64,000 nt of DNA from Anthopleura xanthogrammica (taxonomy: Eukaryota > Cnidaria > Anthozoa > Actiniaria > Actiniidae). The stretch spans positions 3,021,713-3,085,712 of the forward strand of contig OZ025221.1 in the NCBI GenBank assembly GCA_964019055.1. Direction: 5' to 3'. Shown here in pieces: positions 33,634-49,690 of the stretch. Both the position numbers and the translations under genes were made by a program. The notes under the pieces were generated by a model. It saw only the letters and a program-made list of their open reading frames with translations. It made no database searches and was not told the DNA's origin. Numbering within the stretch: position 1 is the first letter of the stretch; every line of letters begins with the position of its first letter.

Positions 33634-34518
33634 TTATACTCCTGCATCAGGCAAGAGTTTTCCTTGTTGTTGGCATACTGTGAATATATCATCGGCACCA
33701 ATTAAGTACCAAGGACAGCAGAACACAACTACAGAAAACCGAGTAAACTTTTGGAAAAGTACGTTCAATAAGGCAAGGGCTTCGTCGCTGTCCACGTCAT
33801 CAAGGCTCTTGCTAAGAAAAAGGAAGACTGTGACGACGGCGAATAAGATGGTGAAAATGGTATTGACTGTAAATCGGATGGCAGTTTGGTTGTTAGGCTT
33901 TGGAGTGGTATCTGTTGTCGATTCTTCTTGCCATAAATGGATCAGTATGAGCACTACGCGACTCGTGATGATAAAGGCAGGTACAATAAACTGCAGTATA
34001 AGAAACCAGAAAACATATCGGACTACATTGATATGGACTTTGCTTGCGACTTCTGCATCGTCAATGTTGGATGTTTTTCCGATGCATCCGTCGAAGTGAA
34101 GGATTGACCATCCTTTGTAGATAGTGTAGAAAGCCGGAGACGACAGCGATGTCGAAAGACCAATCACGGCCAAGAAAATCAACATGACGGAGGAGCGACA
34201 AAGATGCCAGTTGTCGGTAAATTGGGCACATTTCACGCAGACCAAACATGTGAAGTTGAAAATAGCAAGACAGAAAACAAAGTTGACAATACTTGGCAGT
34301 TGATAACATAAGAACTTTCCTTTGGGAAACCAGTCTACGTTCTCTGTCACAAGTCCATTAAGGTTTACAGATATTGTTAAAAATGAAAGGATGGCTTGCA
34401 TAGCAACTAAGAGCTTGATGTTCCCAATAATCTTCCATTTTTTACAACAGTAGAAAAGAACAAGAACATTCAGAATCGCCCCAATGCTGAATACGATGTT
34501 CTTGTACATGATTTTCAT
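33634..34518 (-). CDS. divergent seven-transmembrane receptor (rhodopsin-like GPCR)
   Basis: Single-exon 294-aa frame with seven hydrophobic segments spaced as in class A GPCRs. TM1 is IVFSIGAILNVLVLFYCC (the conserved TM1 Asn is kept). TM3 ends with VCVKCAQF in place of DRY. A long second extracellular segment contains a Cys (HFDGCIGK). TM5 is followed by a charged loop (WQEESTTDTTPKPNN). TM7 has FCCPWYLIG, recalling NPxxY only in Pro and Tyr. The loss of DRY and NPxxY means coupling is uncertain. Such lineage-expanded intronless receptors are common in cnidarians. The ligand cannot be inferred. Either MKI or the Met three codons on could start it. Confidence 0.72.
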   Translation of the reverse strand: MKIMYKNIVFSIGAILNVLVLFYCCKKWKIIGNIKLLVAMQAILSFLTISVNLNGLVTENVDWFPKGKFLCYQLPSIVNFVFCLAIFNFTCLVCVKCAQFTDNWHLCRSSVMLIFLAVIGLSTSLSSPAFYTIYKGWSILHFDGCIGKTSNIDDAEVASKVHINVVRYVFWFLILQFIVPAFIITSRVVLILIHLWQEESTTDTTPKPNNQTAIRFTVNTIFTILFAVVTVFLFLSKSLDDVDSDEALALLNVLFQKFTRFSVVVFCCPWYLIGADDIFTVCQQQGKLLPDAGV

Positions 34519-34587
34519 AAAATCCCCGTTCTGTTTTGATCTTGTGCGACGGTTGATAAGCTTACTTTTGGATTCAATTCAGCTATA

Positions 34588-34760
34588 AGCTGGGTTTCAA
34601 TCAGCTGATAAAAGCCTTTGAATCTCATTATCTGCTCCAAATGGTGGTCAAACACTGACCACCATCTGCTGTCAGCCAGAAAGAATTATATTGAAAACTT
34701 GAGATTCAGCTGATGAACATTCCGCACGATACAAGAAATGACGTCAAGTAAAACCCAGCT
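34588..34760. mobile_element. MITE with AGCTGGGTTT termini, copy 1
   Basis: 173 bp starting AGCTGGGTTTCAATCAGC and ending AAACCCAGCT. Central palindrome TGGTGGTCAAACACTGACCACCA-like. A second copy lies at 48203-48377. It sits 70 bp upstream of the receptor start, so it may carry or interrupt that promoter. Confidence 0.85.
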
Positions 34761-35172
34761 ATTCCAGACAGCGCCTTTACGCTTGAAAAGTTTCCATTGT
34801 ATGCCAGAGGACACCAGTTAAAAATCGACTGCGCATGCTCGGAAGTTCGGCAGAAAATTCATAGACGAGTCGTGTTTACGAAGAAAACCATTGGAGATTT
34901 ACATGTCTTATATTATGCGAATTTCTCTCATATTATTCAACCAGGGAAAGAAAACAACTAAAGTAATATGTCAGGAAAAAATAAACACTCACTTTCCACT
35001 AACGGCCTTAACTTTAGAGATTTACTAAACGCCGGTAAATCAGTTTCGTGTCTGATTTCAAGGGAGAAAGACATGGGTTGTGGATGTTTGAGCTCTATCC
35101 CCAATCTTAACCCTCGAAATATTTTTCGAAAACTTCGCTGTGTTCTCGCATGCTGTGGAGGGCAAGTAATTA

Positions 35173-36630
35173 TTGAAAACTCTCAGATCGACGGAGAAAG
35201 ACGGGCTCCTGGAAAAACTGTATTACAACCTCAATCAAGCAGGCAGCCTCGGAAGCGTGGATGCCTTATTCCATGCTGCAAAAAAGAAGAATAAGAAAGT
35301 CACTAAGAAAGAAGTTCAGGAATGGTTGAGAAGGCGGAGAGTGTATTCTCTTCGCTGACCGGCTATTAAACATATCCGTAGAAATCGTGTACTAGTTGGG
35401 TCAATTGACTCTGCGTGGGAGCTGGATCTGATCAATATGCAATCACTTAAGAAATACAATAGCCGAATTACAGATATCTGCTTACCTGTATTGATGTGCT
35501 GCCAAAGTATGCAACCACTTAAGAAATACAATAGCAATTACAGACCATTAGATAGTTGATGGGGGGTTGCGTAAATCCCAAAAAAAATATCGCGCAAGCT
35601 CTTAAACCTCAAAAAAAAATATCGAACACGCTTTTCCGTGCGAAGAAAAAAATATCGAACAAGCACAGGTCAAAGGTAATGGCACGAACTTTATAAATAT
35701 GTTGTAAATGCCCCTCAAACTCACTGGAAATCGTAGTTCCGAGGGTCTCAATCTCCAAAAATTTTCGGGGGGGGCATGCATCCAAACCCCCCTTCATTCC
35801 CACGCCACTTTGACGATCGTTACCCTTCTTCTCAATACAATTCGGTCCCTGATAATGCATAATTGCATTGAACATCAGAATATAATAAAGTAGAACCGAA
35901 TTCCAACTGCATGTTCAGTTTTCAATCCTGAAATTGTTTAAAAATATTCATTTTACATGTTCATTCAATTTTTTATGTTCACGGTCAATTTTAACTTCAA
36001 ATTTGCAAAAAAGCCCATCTCTGATTAACCAAAAAGTATTTTTGCCCTAAGTTTAATAATATTAATTATTCCATACTAGTTTTTTTTTTAAATATCGTGC
36101 AAGGTCATGATGTTCCAAAAAGAAAGAAATAAAAAAAAATAACGTGCAAGGGGTGCGACAAAAAATAAATAAATATCATGCAACTAAAACTCCTGCAACC
36201 CCCCCCCCCCCCCCCCTCCCCCCGCCATCAACAATCTAATGGTCCGTCCCTTACCTGTATTGATGTGCTGCCAAAGTATGCATGGGTGGTTCCAATTAAG
36301 AATAAGAGTGCCTCAACACTAGTGGATGCATTCAAGCAAATATTAAACAATTCAGAGCAGCATCATCCAACCAAAGTTCACACGGATCGCGGGAGCGAAT
36401 TTGCGAATCGATTATTCCAGTCATTTTTAAAAGAAAAGAACATTGGATCTTATCACACTTTTAACGATATAAAGGCCAGTATTGTAGAGCGCTTCAACCG
36501 CTCAATTCAGCAACGAATATATCGCTACTTTACATGGAAAGGAACACTGAAATATGTAGATGTATTACCTGAGATTGTTGATGCATACAATAGCTCATAT
36601 CATAGGAGTATTAAGTGGCAGTCCCGCTAA
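35173..36630 (+). pseudogene. DDE integrase of a Polinton/Ginger-like or retroelement-derived type, interrupted
   Basis: The first part (35173-35358) reads YYNLNQAGSLGSVDALFHAA and VQEWLRRRRVYSL, an N-terminal DNA-binding-like region. A stop follows and the frame resumes as RRNRVLVGSIDSAWELDLIN (about 35375-35440). The core continues after an insertion (36245-36630): LTCIDVLPKYAWVVPIKNKS, VHTDRGSEFANRLF, ASIVERFNRSI and YNSSYHRSI. The D, D and E of the catalytic triad are visible in ELDL, HTDRG and VERF. A MITE at 35543-36244 and internal stops inactivate it. Spelling matches integrases carried by Polintons and related elements, but no other Polinton gene is present. Sequence 5' of it (34968-35172) has an open frame of unknown nature. 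Confidence 0.78.
35543..36244. mobile_element. MITE-like insertion in the integrase
   Basis: About 700 bp with inverted ends GACCATTAGATAGTTGATGG / CCATCAACAATCTAATGGTC, inserted between coding segments of the integrase. It contains a poly(C) run of over 20 at about 36199 and A-rich tracts. The flanking host text CTTACCTGTATTGATGTGCT occurs on both sides (35484 and 36250), indicating a local duplication with the insertion. Confidence 0.75.
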
Positions 36631-37374
36631 AAGCGGTCCACTGACTTTCGGGTCAGGAAATGGATTTCAATGATCTTTTGTGAGTGAAAAGACTTTGGTA
36701 CCGGTATTTCAAAAATCAACGTCTTTTTAAAAAATTCCTTAATCTAAATTTTTTAGAGCGATTTAAAAATTTTCATCATTTTGGCTGTCTGAGTCAAAAA
36801 TTAAGAGGGCGAATTTTATCAACTTTCAAAGGCTCGTTCTCCCTAATAAATACGAATTTGCTTCTTTTTTTACTGCAGTGATTTTAAGCTTTATTTGATT
36901 TATTATTAATGTGTCCGAAAAGCGTTTTTAAAGATACCTTTTTAAAAATTTTTTCAAGATGTGGGTAACTTAAAATTATTTTTTTTCGAAAGTGGGGTAA
37001 GTAACCAAGCCAAAATACATTTTAAAACTATGTTCTAATATGAAATATTCAGGTTTTAAGCTCAAACATGTGGGTATCTGATGTTTTCATCTGCGGAGCT
37101 GCAATCGAAATCTCCCAAATTTTCTTAATTTGCATAAATTAACTTTGGTGACTGTTTATGCTTTAGGCCGTGTAAATCGGCCAGAATATACCCCAATTGT
37201 GTTGAAAAACGTAATTCATCAGCCTAAAATATTAAGAATAATTGAAACGAAGTTTTTGAACTATCTTTTTTCATTTACTCATCGCCACCTGCTGTCTGTC
37301 TTCTCCTCTTGTTAAAGGCACCGAGACTTTAGTTAGATGTGTTCAAGAACTCTACATTATTATTATTATTATTA

Positions 37375-37433
<59 letters not shown>

Positions 37434-37658
37434 TTATTTTAACCTCAGAAAAATTTGATATAATATGATTTTTCCCTGGTAAAATTACTAGTCGGGTCTT
37501 TCCCAAGACCTAAGACTTCAAACTGACATTTCAAAACCTAACCGAAACATTTAACCTATTGTTACAATGCTGCTTGACTTTTTCTTTTTCTTTCTTTTAC
37601 ACCCCCCCCCCCCCCCCCCTGCTGCTTGACTTTTTCTTTTTCTTTCTTTTATCCCCCC

Positions 37659-37699
<41 letters not shown>
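36631..37699. other. intergenic; ATT microsatellite and poly(C)
   Basis: No gene. (TTA)n at about 37358-37432. A 32-bp unit GCTGCTTGACTTTTTCTTTT... is present twice (37568 and 37620), separated by a poly(C) tract. (ATT)n at about 37660-37699. Confidence 0.6.
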
Positions 37700-37970
37700 G
37701 ATAAACCCTGGCAAAGCACAGTTCTGCGTGTTTGATTCCGTCAAATGCTAAATCAATCTACCATTCCAACAATAAAGTTTCTTGGCAAAGAACTGACCAT
37801 TGTAGGCTCAATAAAAAATATTGGAGTCATTCTGGATAGCCAACTCTCATTTAACGAACACATTAATTCTCCAGTATCATCTTTAATGAGTAAGTGTGTA
37901 TGATCAGTAGAATCAGTTCAAAATCTCGACCGAACCATAGGGCAATCTTTGATACAGTATTTTTTATTCT
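37700..37970 (+). pseudogene. LINE reverse transcriptase C-terminal fragment
   Basis: Reads TIKFLGKELTIVGSIKN, IGVILDSQLSFNEHINS and VSSLMSKCV in one frame, broken by stops. This matches the connection domain downstream of the RT active site in CR1/L2 LINEs. No active-site motif remains. Confidence 0.7.
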
Positions 37971-38052
37971 TATATGAAAAGGTTACTGTAATTAGGTCGA
38001 GATGATCTATAATTTGATGTAAAGACGACTTAATTCAATTATTCAGTAGAAC

Positions 38053-38053
38053 A

Positions 38054-38116
<63 letters not shown>
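38053..38116. repeat. (ATT)n microsatellite
   Basis: About 21 ATT units. Confidence 0.95.
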
Positions 38117-39788
38117 GTGGGTATCTTTTCAAGTGCAGAGAAGCAAGCGAAAAAAAGCAATTCAAAAGCGGAATCATCGATAACCCAGTGACCAAATAAC
38201 TGGCAAAAAAGCAATGTCATAGGCTGTGCACACCAATTTGAGAAGGCATTAATTTGAGATGGATTCATCGGTTTGAGATTCTAAGCAGATTACGTATGTT
38301 GGGCTGCCTGTGTGCATTTTATCATGATTGGGTTACCTGTGGTACGAAGACCATGTGTCGGCCATTTTTCCTGTTGTTGTTTCGTTCTGATCTTGTTTAT
38401 ACTGTACTGTTCTTGCTGGTGTTGGCTACAAGAGTATCCAGGTAAGCATACGTAGTATGTTTTGGTTTATTGGAACAATGAATGCTGTTATTTTAAGGCC
38501 ACGTTGAGCATTTCACTGCACAATGACGATGTATCCATTAAATAACATTTTGCATTCAGGGTTCTGAAAATAGCATATTAAGTACATGTAAAAGAACACA
38601 AAATGGGGGTCACCGAATACGTTTAATTCCCCGACACACACTCACACACATACATTCTCCATAGTTCCAGGTTCCCTGGGGAACCGAAATATACCTATAA
38701 TCTTGAATGCAGCTCGATTTTGAGGACAAAATATAGGTTTTCAACTCTCAGGAGATTGAAATTCTTTTTTCCTTGTCACCCAAATTGAGCTGCTTTAATT
38801 TGAGGTCAATGCAAAGGGTCTATATTGTACTACCCTGCTTACAGCCTGCCACAGCCCTATGGAGGGGAAGAAAAATAACCTCTGCTCGCAGGGTTATAGT
38901 GTACAGTACATATCATAAGGCTAGGTGTATAAGAGTAAGGGATAGATCATTCTTACGTCATGGGGGAGGGGGGGGGGGGGGGGGGGGGTGGTTTTCTGAA
39001 AAAACCTTAAGTGCAATTTGTACCCCTAGTAAATATGTCTCAAAAATGTATCTAGGTCAGATAAATAAGAGATTTTCAAGCTGGCCACACTGATTATTGT
39101 GGGTATAGTAGACGTCCATCAATTCTACCCCTTACTGAAAATCATTATTGTGAGTGGGCTCCCTGACGAAAGATTTATTTATTATATTTGTTATTATATT
39201 ATTATTATCTACCTTTACTGGTCTACCCATACATTTTGTTTTTCAATTTTTGCTATATTATACAGTATTTTGCTCGATTAAAAATTTCACGAGAGAGCTT
39301 GGCAAAATTTTGAGATCATGTACTGTATTCACTGATTGGTTCAAGTTCCCTTGCACTAATTGGCTGATACTGATTCAAGCAAAACTCACAGAATTTGTGT
39401 TTGTTTCCCGTGTAAAAATAATTCTTTGTTAGATCTTTTAGAAGATCAAGCTATCTTTTTGTAGAAAAATTATTAGAGACCTTGGAAAGTTTCTACTTTA
39501 TACCAAAAATGTGTCAGATTGGGGATTTTCAAATTCAGTAAACAGCATTTTTAGCTCTGAGAGGGCAGTTTAGCAAGTGTGCTTCTTTTCTGGCGAAAAA
39601 TAATTTCTCGCTAGGTGATTTTGAAAGGAATAAGGATTTAACCTTGAAAATATTTCACATGCCTGTGAATACTAAATAATAGTTATGGTTCTTTAAGTGA
39701 CTGCTGTGCAAAGTCATCTGGATCACCATCTTTAATAATTCTTGTTACTTCTTTTTTTCACAGGAGGTTATAGTTTGTAATCAATATT
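38117..39788. other. upstream region of the zinc-finger gene; possible 5' UTR exon
   Basis: No coding gene. A stretch ending GTATCCAG|GTAAGC at 38441/38442 could be a non-coding first exon spliced to the acceptor TTTTTTTCACAG before 39764. Poly(G) of about 18 at 38965-38988. Confidence 0.3.
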
Positions 39789-44398
<4,610 letters not shown>

Positions 44399-44483
44399 AC
44401 TATAGAGAATCTTTTACGCATCAATACTCTACCACACACCACACCGCCGAGATTTATTGCATATGCCATAGCTAAAGCCTAAA

Positions 44484-45112
44484 AGCTATTTCAAAAAACG
44501 TTGAATACTGAATACTGCATACTGAATAGTGCATTCCAAGACCGAAGGGCATTGTGGTCCTCATTAATTTGAAATAAAAGTAAATATACAGCGATTTGCT
44601 CTCTATATGTAGCTAGTATATTGTTTCAGATGAAGTGCACTAAAAATAGAATAAATTATTATTTATTTAAAGGGGCACAAAAATCGATGAAAATTGGAAA
44701 TGACTTGAAACTTGGTTAAACCTATCTATATGGCTCTAATAGTATCCAAGCAACATATGTTCTTCACAGTTAAAAGTGGTGGATAAAAATTGTTCACTTT
44801 TTTCAGCATCTAAATTGTGAGTAAATGACGTCATTTACTGAACCCTATTGTTCTTTTAGTTTTTAAACCAATATTTCTCAACTGCAAGTGGCTCCCAGGC
44901 TAAGATTTTCGCCAACTGGTTTTTTTGATCATAATTGAGTAATATTATCCTCAAATATTTGAATTATTCGGACTTTCGAAAATGGGGGCGTTTTCATCCA
45001 AGTGCCCCTTTAACTTTAGGCAATATAACAAGACCCAAAATGCATTTCGGTCTTGGAATGCGGTATGCAGTATTCAGTATTCAACTTTTTTTGAAATATC
45101 TGTATAACAAAA
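44484..45112. mobile_element. MITE with heptamer-bearing ends, complete copy split by a TTAA MITE
   Basis: The left end has TTTCAAAAAACGTTGAATAC, heptamers CTGAATA, then TTCCAAGACCGAAGGGCATT. The right end mirrors it: AAATGCATTTCGGTCTTGGA, heptamers, TTCAACTTTTTTTGAAATA. A different 339-bp MITE (44671-45009) sits inside. Confidence 0.7.
44671..45009. mobile_element. TTAA-flanked MITE, copy 2
   Basis: Same family and orientation as 9379-9716. Ends AGGGGCAC / AAGTGCCCCT, TTAA at 44667-44670 and 45010-45013. Confidence 0.85.
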
Positions 45113-45458
45113 GATTAGAATTTGCCTTATTAATGTACTTTTGTGTAAATGGTATAGACAGGAAGCCAGGATTTTGTTTGGGGAGGGGGGGGGGGGGGCA
45201 AAAACCCGTTTTCAGAACTTAGAGCTGAAGTCGCGTGAAATTTAAAGTACCCCTAATCGAGATAATAACACCAGACCTATTTCAAATAAATCTTTATGGT
45301 CTCAAAAACATTTTTCGTAGGATTTTCACGCTGTCGAAGTAATCCTGATTTTCTTTAAGACGCCAGAAACCTAGTATTTTGCTTACTTCATCAGGGCGAG
45401 ACGTAGCTCCCTTTACGTATACCTACAGAATACCCCGAAAATAATATGCACATATTAA

Positions 45459-45807
45459 AGGGCCACTTGGATGAAAACGCCCCATATTTTGAAAGTCCGA
45501 ATGGTTCAAGTATTTAAGAATAATATGACTCAATCATGATTATGAAAACCAGATTGGCAAAAATTTTAGTCTGGGAGCCATTCGCAGTTGAGAAATTTTG
45601 GTTTAAAAACTAAAAGAACAATAGGGTTCAGTAAATGACGTCATTTAAATGACACAATTTAGATGCTGAAAAAAATATATAATTTTTATCCGCAAATTTT
45701 GACTGTGAAGAAAATATGTTGCTTGGCTACTATTGGGGCCATATAGATAAGTTTATCCAAGTTTCAAGGCATTCCCAATTTTCATCGATTTTCATCCAAC
45801 TGCCCCT
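45459..45807. mobile_element. TTAA-flanked MITE, copy 3 (inverted)
   Basis: Reverse-complement member of the same family, with TTAA at 45455-45458 and 45808-45811. Confidence 0.85.
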
Positions 45808-45812
45808 TTAAA

Positions 45813-45968
45813 AGACCTCTTTACCTTCGTTGTGCCCATTTCAGACCATGTGATGCCACTCTTGGGAGTTGATTCTTTCATGTGTAAATATTTCAACAAA
45901 AGAATATTTCTCAAGGGAATGTCATGTGGTCTGAAATGGGCAATTTGCATACGAAGGTAAAGAGGTCT
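45813..45968. repeat. foldback element
   Basis: Inverted ends AGACCTCTTTACCTTCG / CGAAGGTAAAGAGGTCT, with inner arms GCCCATTTCAGACCA(T/C)ATGA also paired. It directly abuts the third TTAA MITE. Confidence 0.85.
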
Positions 45969-47073
45969 ATAACTATGATTTCTATTGTCGTATGCCTCGT
46001 TCTTCAAAGAGTTCCGACTACTGGATGCGATTGGCGGGGTATTCTGTAGTTGCGCCCCCCATTGACATTTCCTTCTAATCGCCGCTTAGATTCTTTGAGA
46101 ACTGTCGAAGTCTATCACTCCGATGACGTCATAGCCCCAGTCTCCCAGTTAGCGCGGCTATAAGATTTATTGGGGCATTTTCAAAACGCACTTTAAAATC
46201 AGGTTGCGCGGGAAATTCATCGTGGAGAGCGGAGAGGAACAGGCATTTAGATATTTCCAGTCCCAACTTTTTATGCCAATTTTTTCTCCTAGCAGGAAAA
46301 AATATTTTCAGGACATAATAACTTTTATTAAGTAAATATCTGAAAGCTAAATATATTATTTAATTCATGTGCATGCTTTGGTTGAAAAAACTGAACTAAA
46401 GATTTGGAGTCATTTGTGATCTTTTGCCAACACTATATCTGTGAAACAGTTATACCTCATATCTATTATTCAGTACTAGCCCGTAAACAAACAGCAAGCA
46501 TGATAAATAGTAGTGGGAAAAAACACTAGGCTTGCTGCAGTATTTTCTTCAACTTAGTACGTAAATTTAGCACGGTTTCACGACAGTTTTCACAGATGTG
46601 TCTTAGAATTATATATCTGTTTTACGTACAGGCTAATCCTTCATACAACGATATTTATATTCAAAAATATTTAAACAAAATAGAAAGGCTTTACATGTAA
46701 GAAAAAACTCTCAGGCTGGCTTTACACGGTACTGAGCGAATTTTTAATCGTTTAAAACGTTGTAAGCTTAGGCGTTCATTTACATGATGGAACTGTGCTA
46801 TCCGGAAAAAAATTCAAACGCCTAGCTGTAGAAATTAAAGAAGGTTCTGTGTAAATGATGTGTACTGGTCAGAATTTTGAACGGTTAAAAATTCATATGG
46901 TACCGTGTAAGTCCAGCCTTTTGCCTTCTAAAAGAATCATTGCCCGGCTTACTAAAGAGAGTTCAAACGAGAGCTCAAGTTGGAGTTGAACATAAGAGTT
47001 TGATCAGTGATACTTCAAGCGCGCTAACTGTCTTGGGCGGATAAGATATTTCCAAGTTTATGTTGTTCATTCT
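45969..47073. other. intergenic, no gene; MITE at 46713-46919
   Basis: The MITE has ends AGGCTGGCTTTACACGGTAC / TACCGTGTAAGTCCAGCCT. The stretch 46930-47073 is the 3' flank of the histone gene. No histone 3' stem-loop (GGCYCTTTTCAGRGCC type) is seen there. Confidence 0.55.
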
Positions 47074-47502
<429 letters not shown>

Positions 47503-47604
47503 CTACTGTTTCTGCTTTGCTCTCTGCTTCAAGCTGCTTCAACCGACGCTGCTTTGATTCTCTAGCGTTAAACGTTTTATTTCGGCTTGGTGCACGGGAA
47601 AATT

Positions 47605-47626
47605 AAATCTTATTTATTCTCATTGG
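47605..47626 (-). promoter_or_regulatory. CCAAT box and TATA-like element of the histone gene
   Basis: On the minus strand AGCCAATGAG (47622-47626 core) is followed by AATAAATAAGAT, about 120-140 bp before the ATG. CCAAT boxes are typical of histone promoters. The TATA-like sequence is weak. Confidence 0.45.
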
Positions 47627-47802
47627 CTAAGCAACTTGTTATAATTGCAAGGTATGTCCCTAGAGTTGTCATTTGACTAGTTTTAGTTCGACATCATTAG
47701 GCCGTATTCCCTTTAACTCTTACAGAGAGGTATTTTCGTAATACCCTTTTGCTTTGACACTTTTATCGAAATCTGTGTACGGTAAAACAAAAGGCGGTGA
47801 TT

Positions 47803-47971
47803 AATAAGCCAATTCACGGTTTAAACGTTATCAGTGCGCATGCGATTTTATCCCGAATTTCTCACCTTTTGTTTAAACCTTTTGTTTTTAAGTAAACAAA
47901 AGAAGGTGAGAAATTCGGGATAAAATCGCATGCGCAATGATAACTATTCTTAAACTGTGAATTGGCTTATT
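47803..47971. repeat. foldback element upstream of the histone gene
   Basis: Inverted arms of about 75 bp (AATAAGCCAATTCACGGTTT ... GCATGCGATTTTATCCCGAA and complements) around a short AT-rich loop. Confidence 0.88.
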
Positions 47972-49690
47972 CAGTCTTTTCTAATGGAATGTTGCAGGCC
48001 AAGTGATTTGGAATCTAGGCGCGCAATGCATTGTTTGTCACAGCGAAATTTCCAAGTATTTTCTATTATCTCTTGTCAAAATGAAATATTTTTCATCAAC
48101 AACGACGAAATATGCTATTTCTAAAAGGTATTTGAGGAATCTTTCCACGAATGAATTTTGTTTTCGGTATTTTCGAACTGAAATCCTGGAACTATGAAAT
48201 ATAGCTGGGTTTCAATCAGCTGATAAAAGTTTTTGAATCTCATTATCTGCTCCAAATGGTGGTCAAAAACACTGACCACCATCTGCTGTCAGCCAGAAAG
48301 AATTCTATTGAAAACTTGTGATTCAGCTGATGAACATTCCGCACGAGACAGGAAATGACGTCAAGTGAAACCCAACTATTGATCTACGAACAAAATGTTG
48401 CTGATTGGCTAATTCATTCGGGCTGAGAAAAACCAAATCACCTGGGCATTCTTTGCCGGATTAACACAAAAAATGTAGAACATCATTTTGCACATTTGAT
48501 CATTATCATTTTATGAAATTCCAACAATACAAGTAATAAGTAAGGGTTATTGAATGGCTGTGAGTATAATACAGGATTTCTCATCGCAATTGAGGCCAAA
48601 GCCCGAAATGATAAACCCTTGAGTATCACATAAGAGGCCTGATTCATCAACTAATCTACAAAATTAGTAAATCCAATCGGAACTTCTTGGCAGCTGATGT
48701 AAATAATCCAAGGAGGGGGGATGGGGGGAACGGGAAGGGGGCTCATTGTGTTCACCTGGCATGACGCCTGCAAAAATTGACTTATAAAAGTTTTCATAGA
48801 TAAATCTAGATTTTCAAGAGTTTTTTTTTGATATTTTTTTGATCTGACGTCATAATGAAATAGGGCAATTACATGCGGGACCTCAGTGACATATATTCCA
48901 TCTCGTCACGTGAATATATCGATGACGTCACTTTCCTCACACTCTCCTCTTCTCTCCTCTCCTCTCCTCTCCTCTTCTCTCGTCTTCTTTCCTCTCCTCT
49001 CTTCTCTCCTCTCCTCTCCTGAGGTTAAAAGTTCTCTAGTTATATTCCCCTTCCTTGCAAAGACTCAAACTTTTCTTCCATCCAGAGCAATCAAGTATTA
49101 TGATATTATTTAACTCCTTAAATGTTGCACTTCCAAGTTGAAGCCTGATTACTCCGTCCGTCATTCATCCATGTCAATAATCCGTGTCACAAAAAGATGA
49201 AAAAAGCTGCCACTAATTTATTCAAATGTTTGTAGATACAAACAATCAAAACCAACGAAATGAGTGTGTAAAAGAATTTTTAATAATTACTTTATTTCTG
49301 AAATACATACGAAAACAGCTTAAAACCAGTGAAATATTAGATTTGATTTTTTTTTGGGTCCTTGATACGGTGCCATTTAAAAGTCATATTTTAAGGTGTT
49401 GTCTTAAAAAGCAGCATAAATAGCGAAAAGTGTCTTCTAAAGTGCGGTAAATGGACGTGTGCATCATGAAATACAAATCATGAAGAAAGATAAAAGATTG
49501 ATAAACCATTGAGAGAGAGTCGAATTTTCAAGTAATATAACTTAGATATATCATCTAACTTTATAATAGGATTCAGTTCTGAGTAAAAAGTCATATTTTT
49601 TCTTCAGTGCCTCTTTTCTATTGCTTGTGTAATGCATATGATTGCAGGAGTTTTCGCTGTTTCTGAACTTTAAAACCTTTTGCTTGCTTC
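47972..49690. other. intergenic; MITE copy and CTCCT repeat, no gene
   Basis: Contains the second AGCTGGGTTT MITE (48203-48377), a G-rich patch at 48713-48740 and a CTCCT pentamer microsatellite at about 48943-49021. From about 49560 it is homologous to 59070 onward (the duplicated block). No credible gene. Confidence 0.6.
48203..48377. mobile_element. MITE with AGCTGGGTTT termini, copy 2
   Basis: Near-identical to 34588-34760, including the TGGTGGTCA...TGACCACCA centre. Confidence 0.85.

Noticed and set aside
34968..35294. 108-codon frame starting MSGKNKHSLSTNGLNF
   Set aside because: Its second half is an off-frame reading of the integrase pseudogene. The first half has no recognisable domain, so it is not called as a gene.
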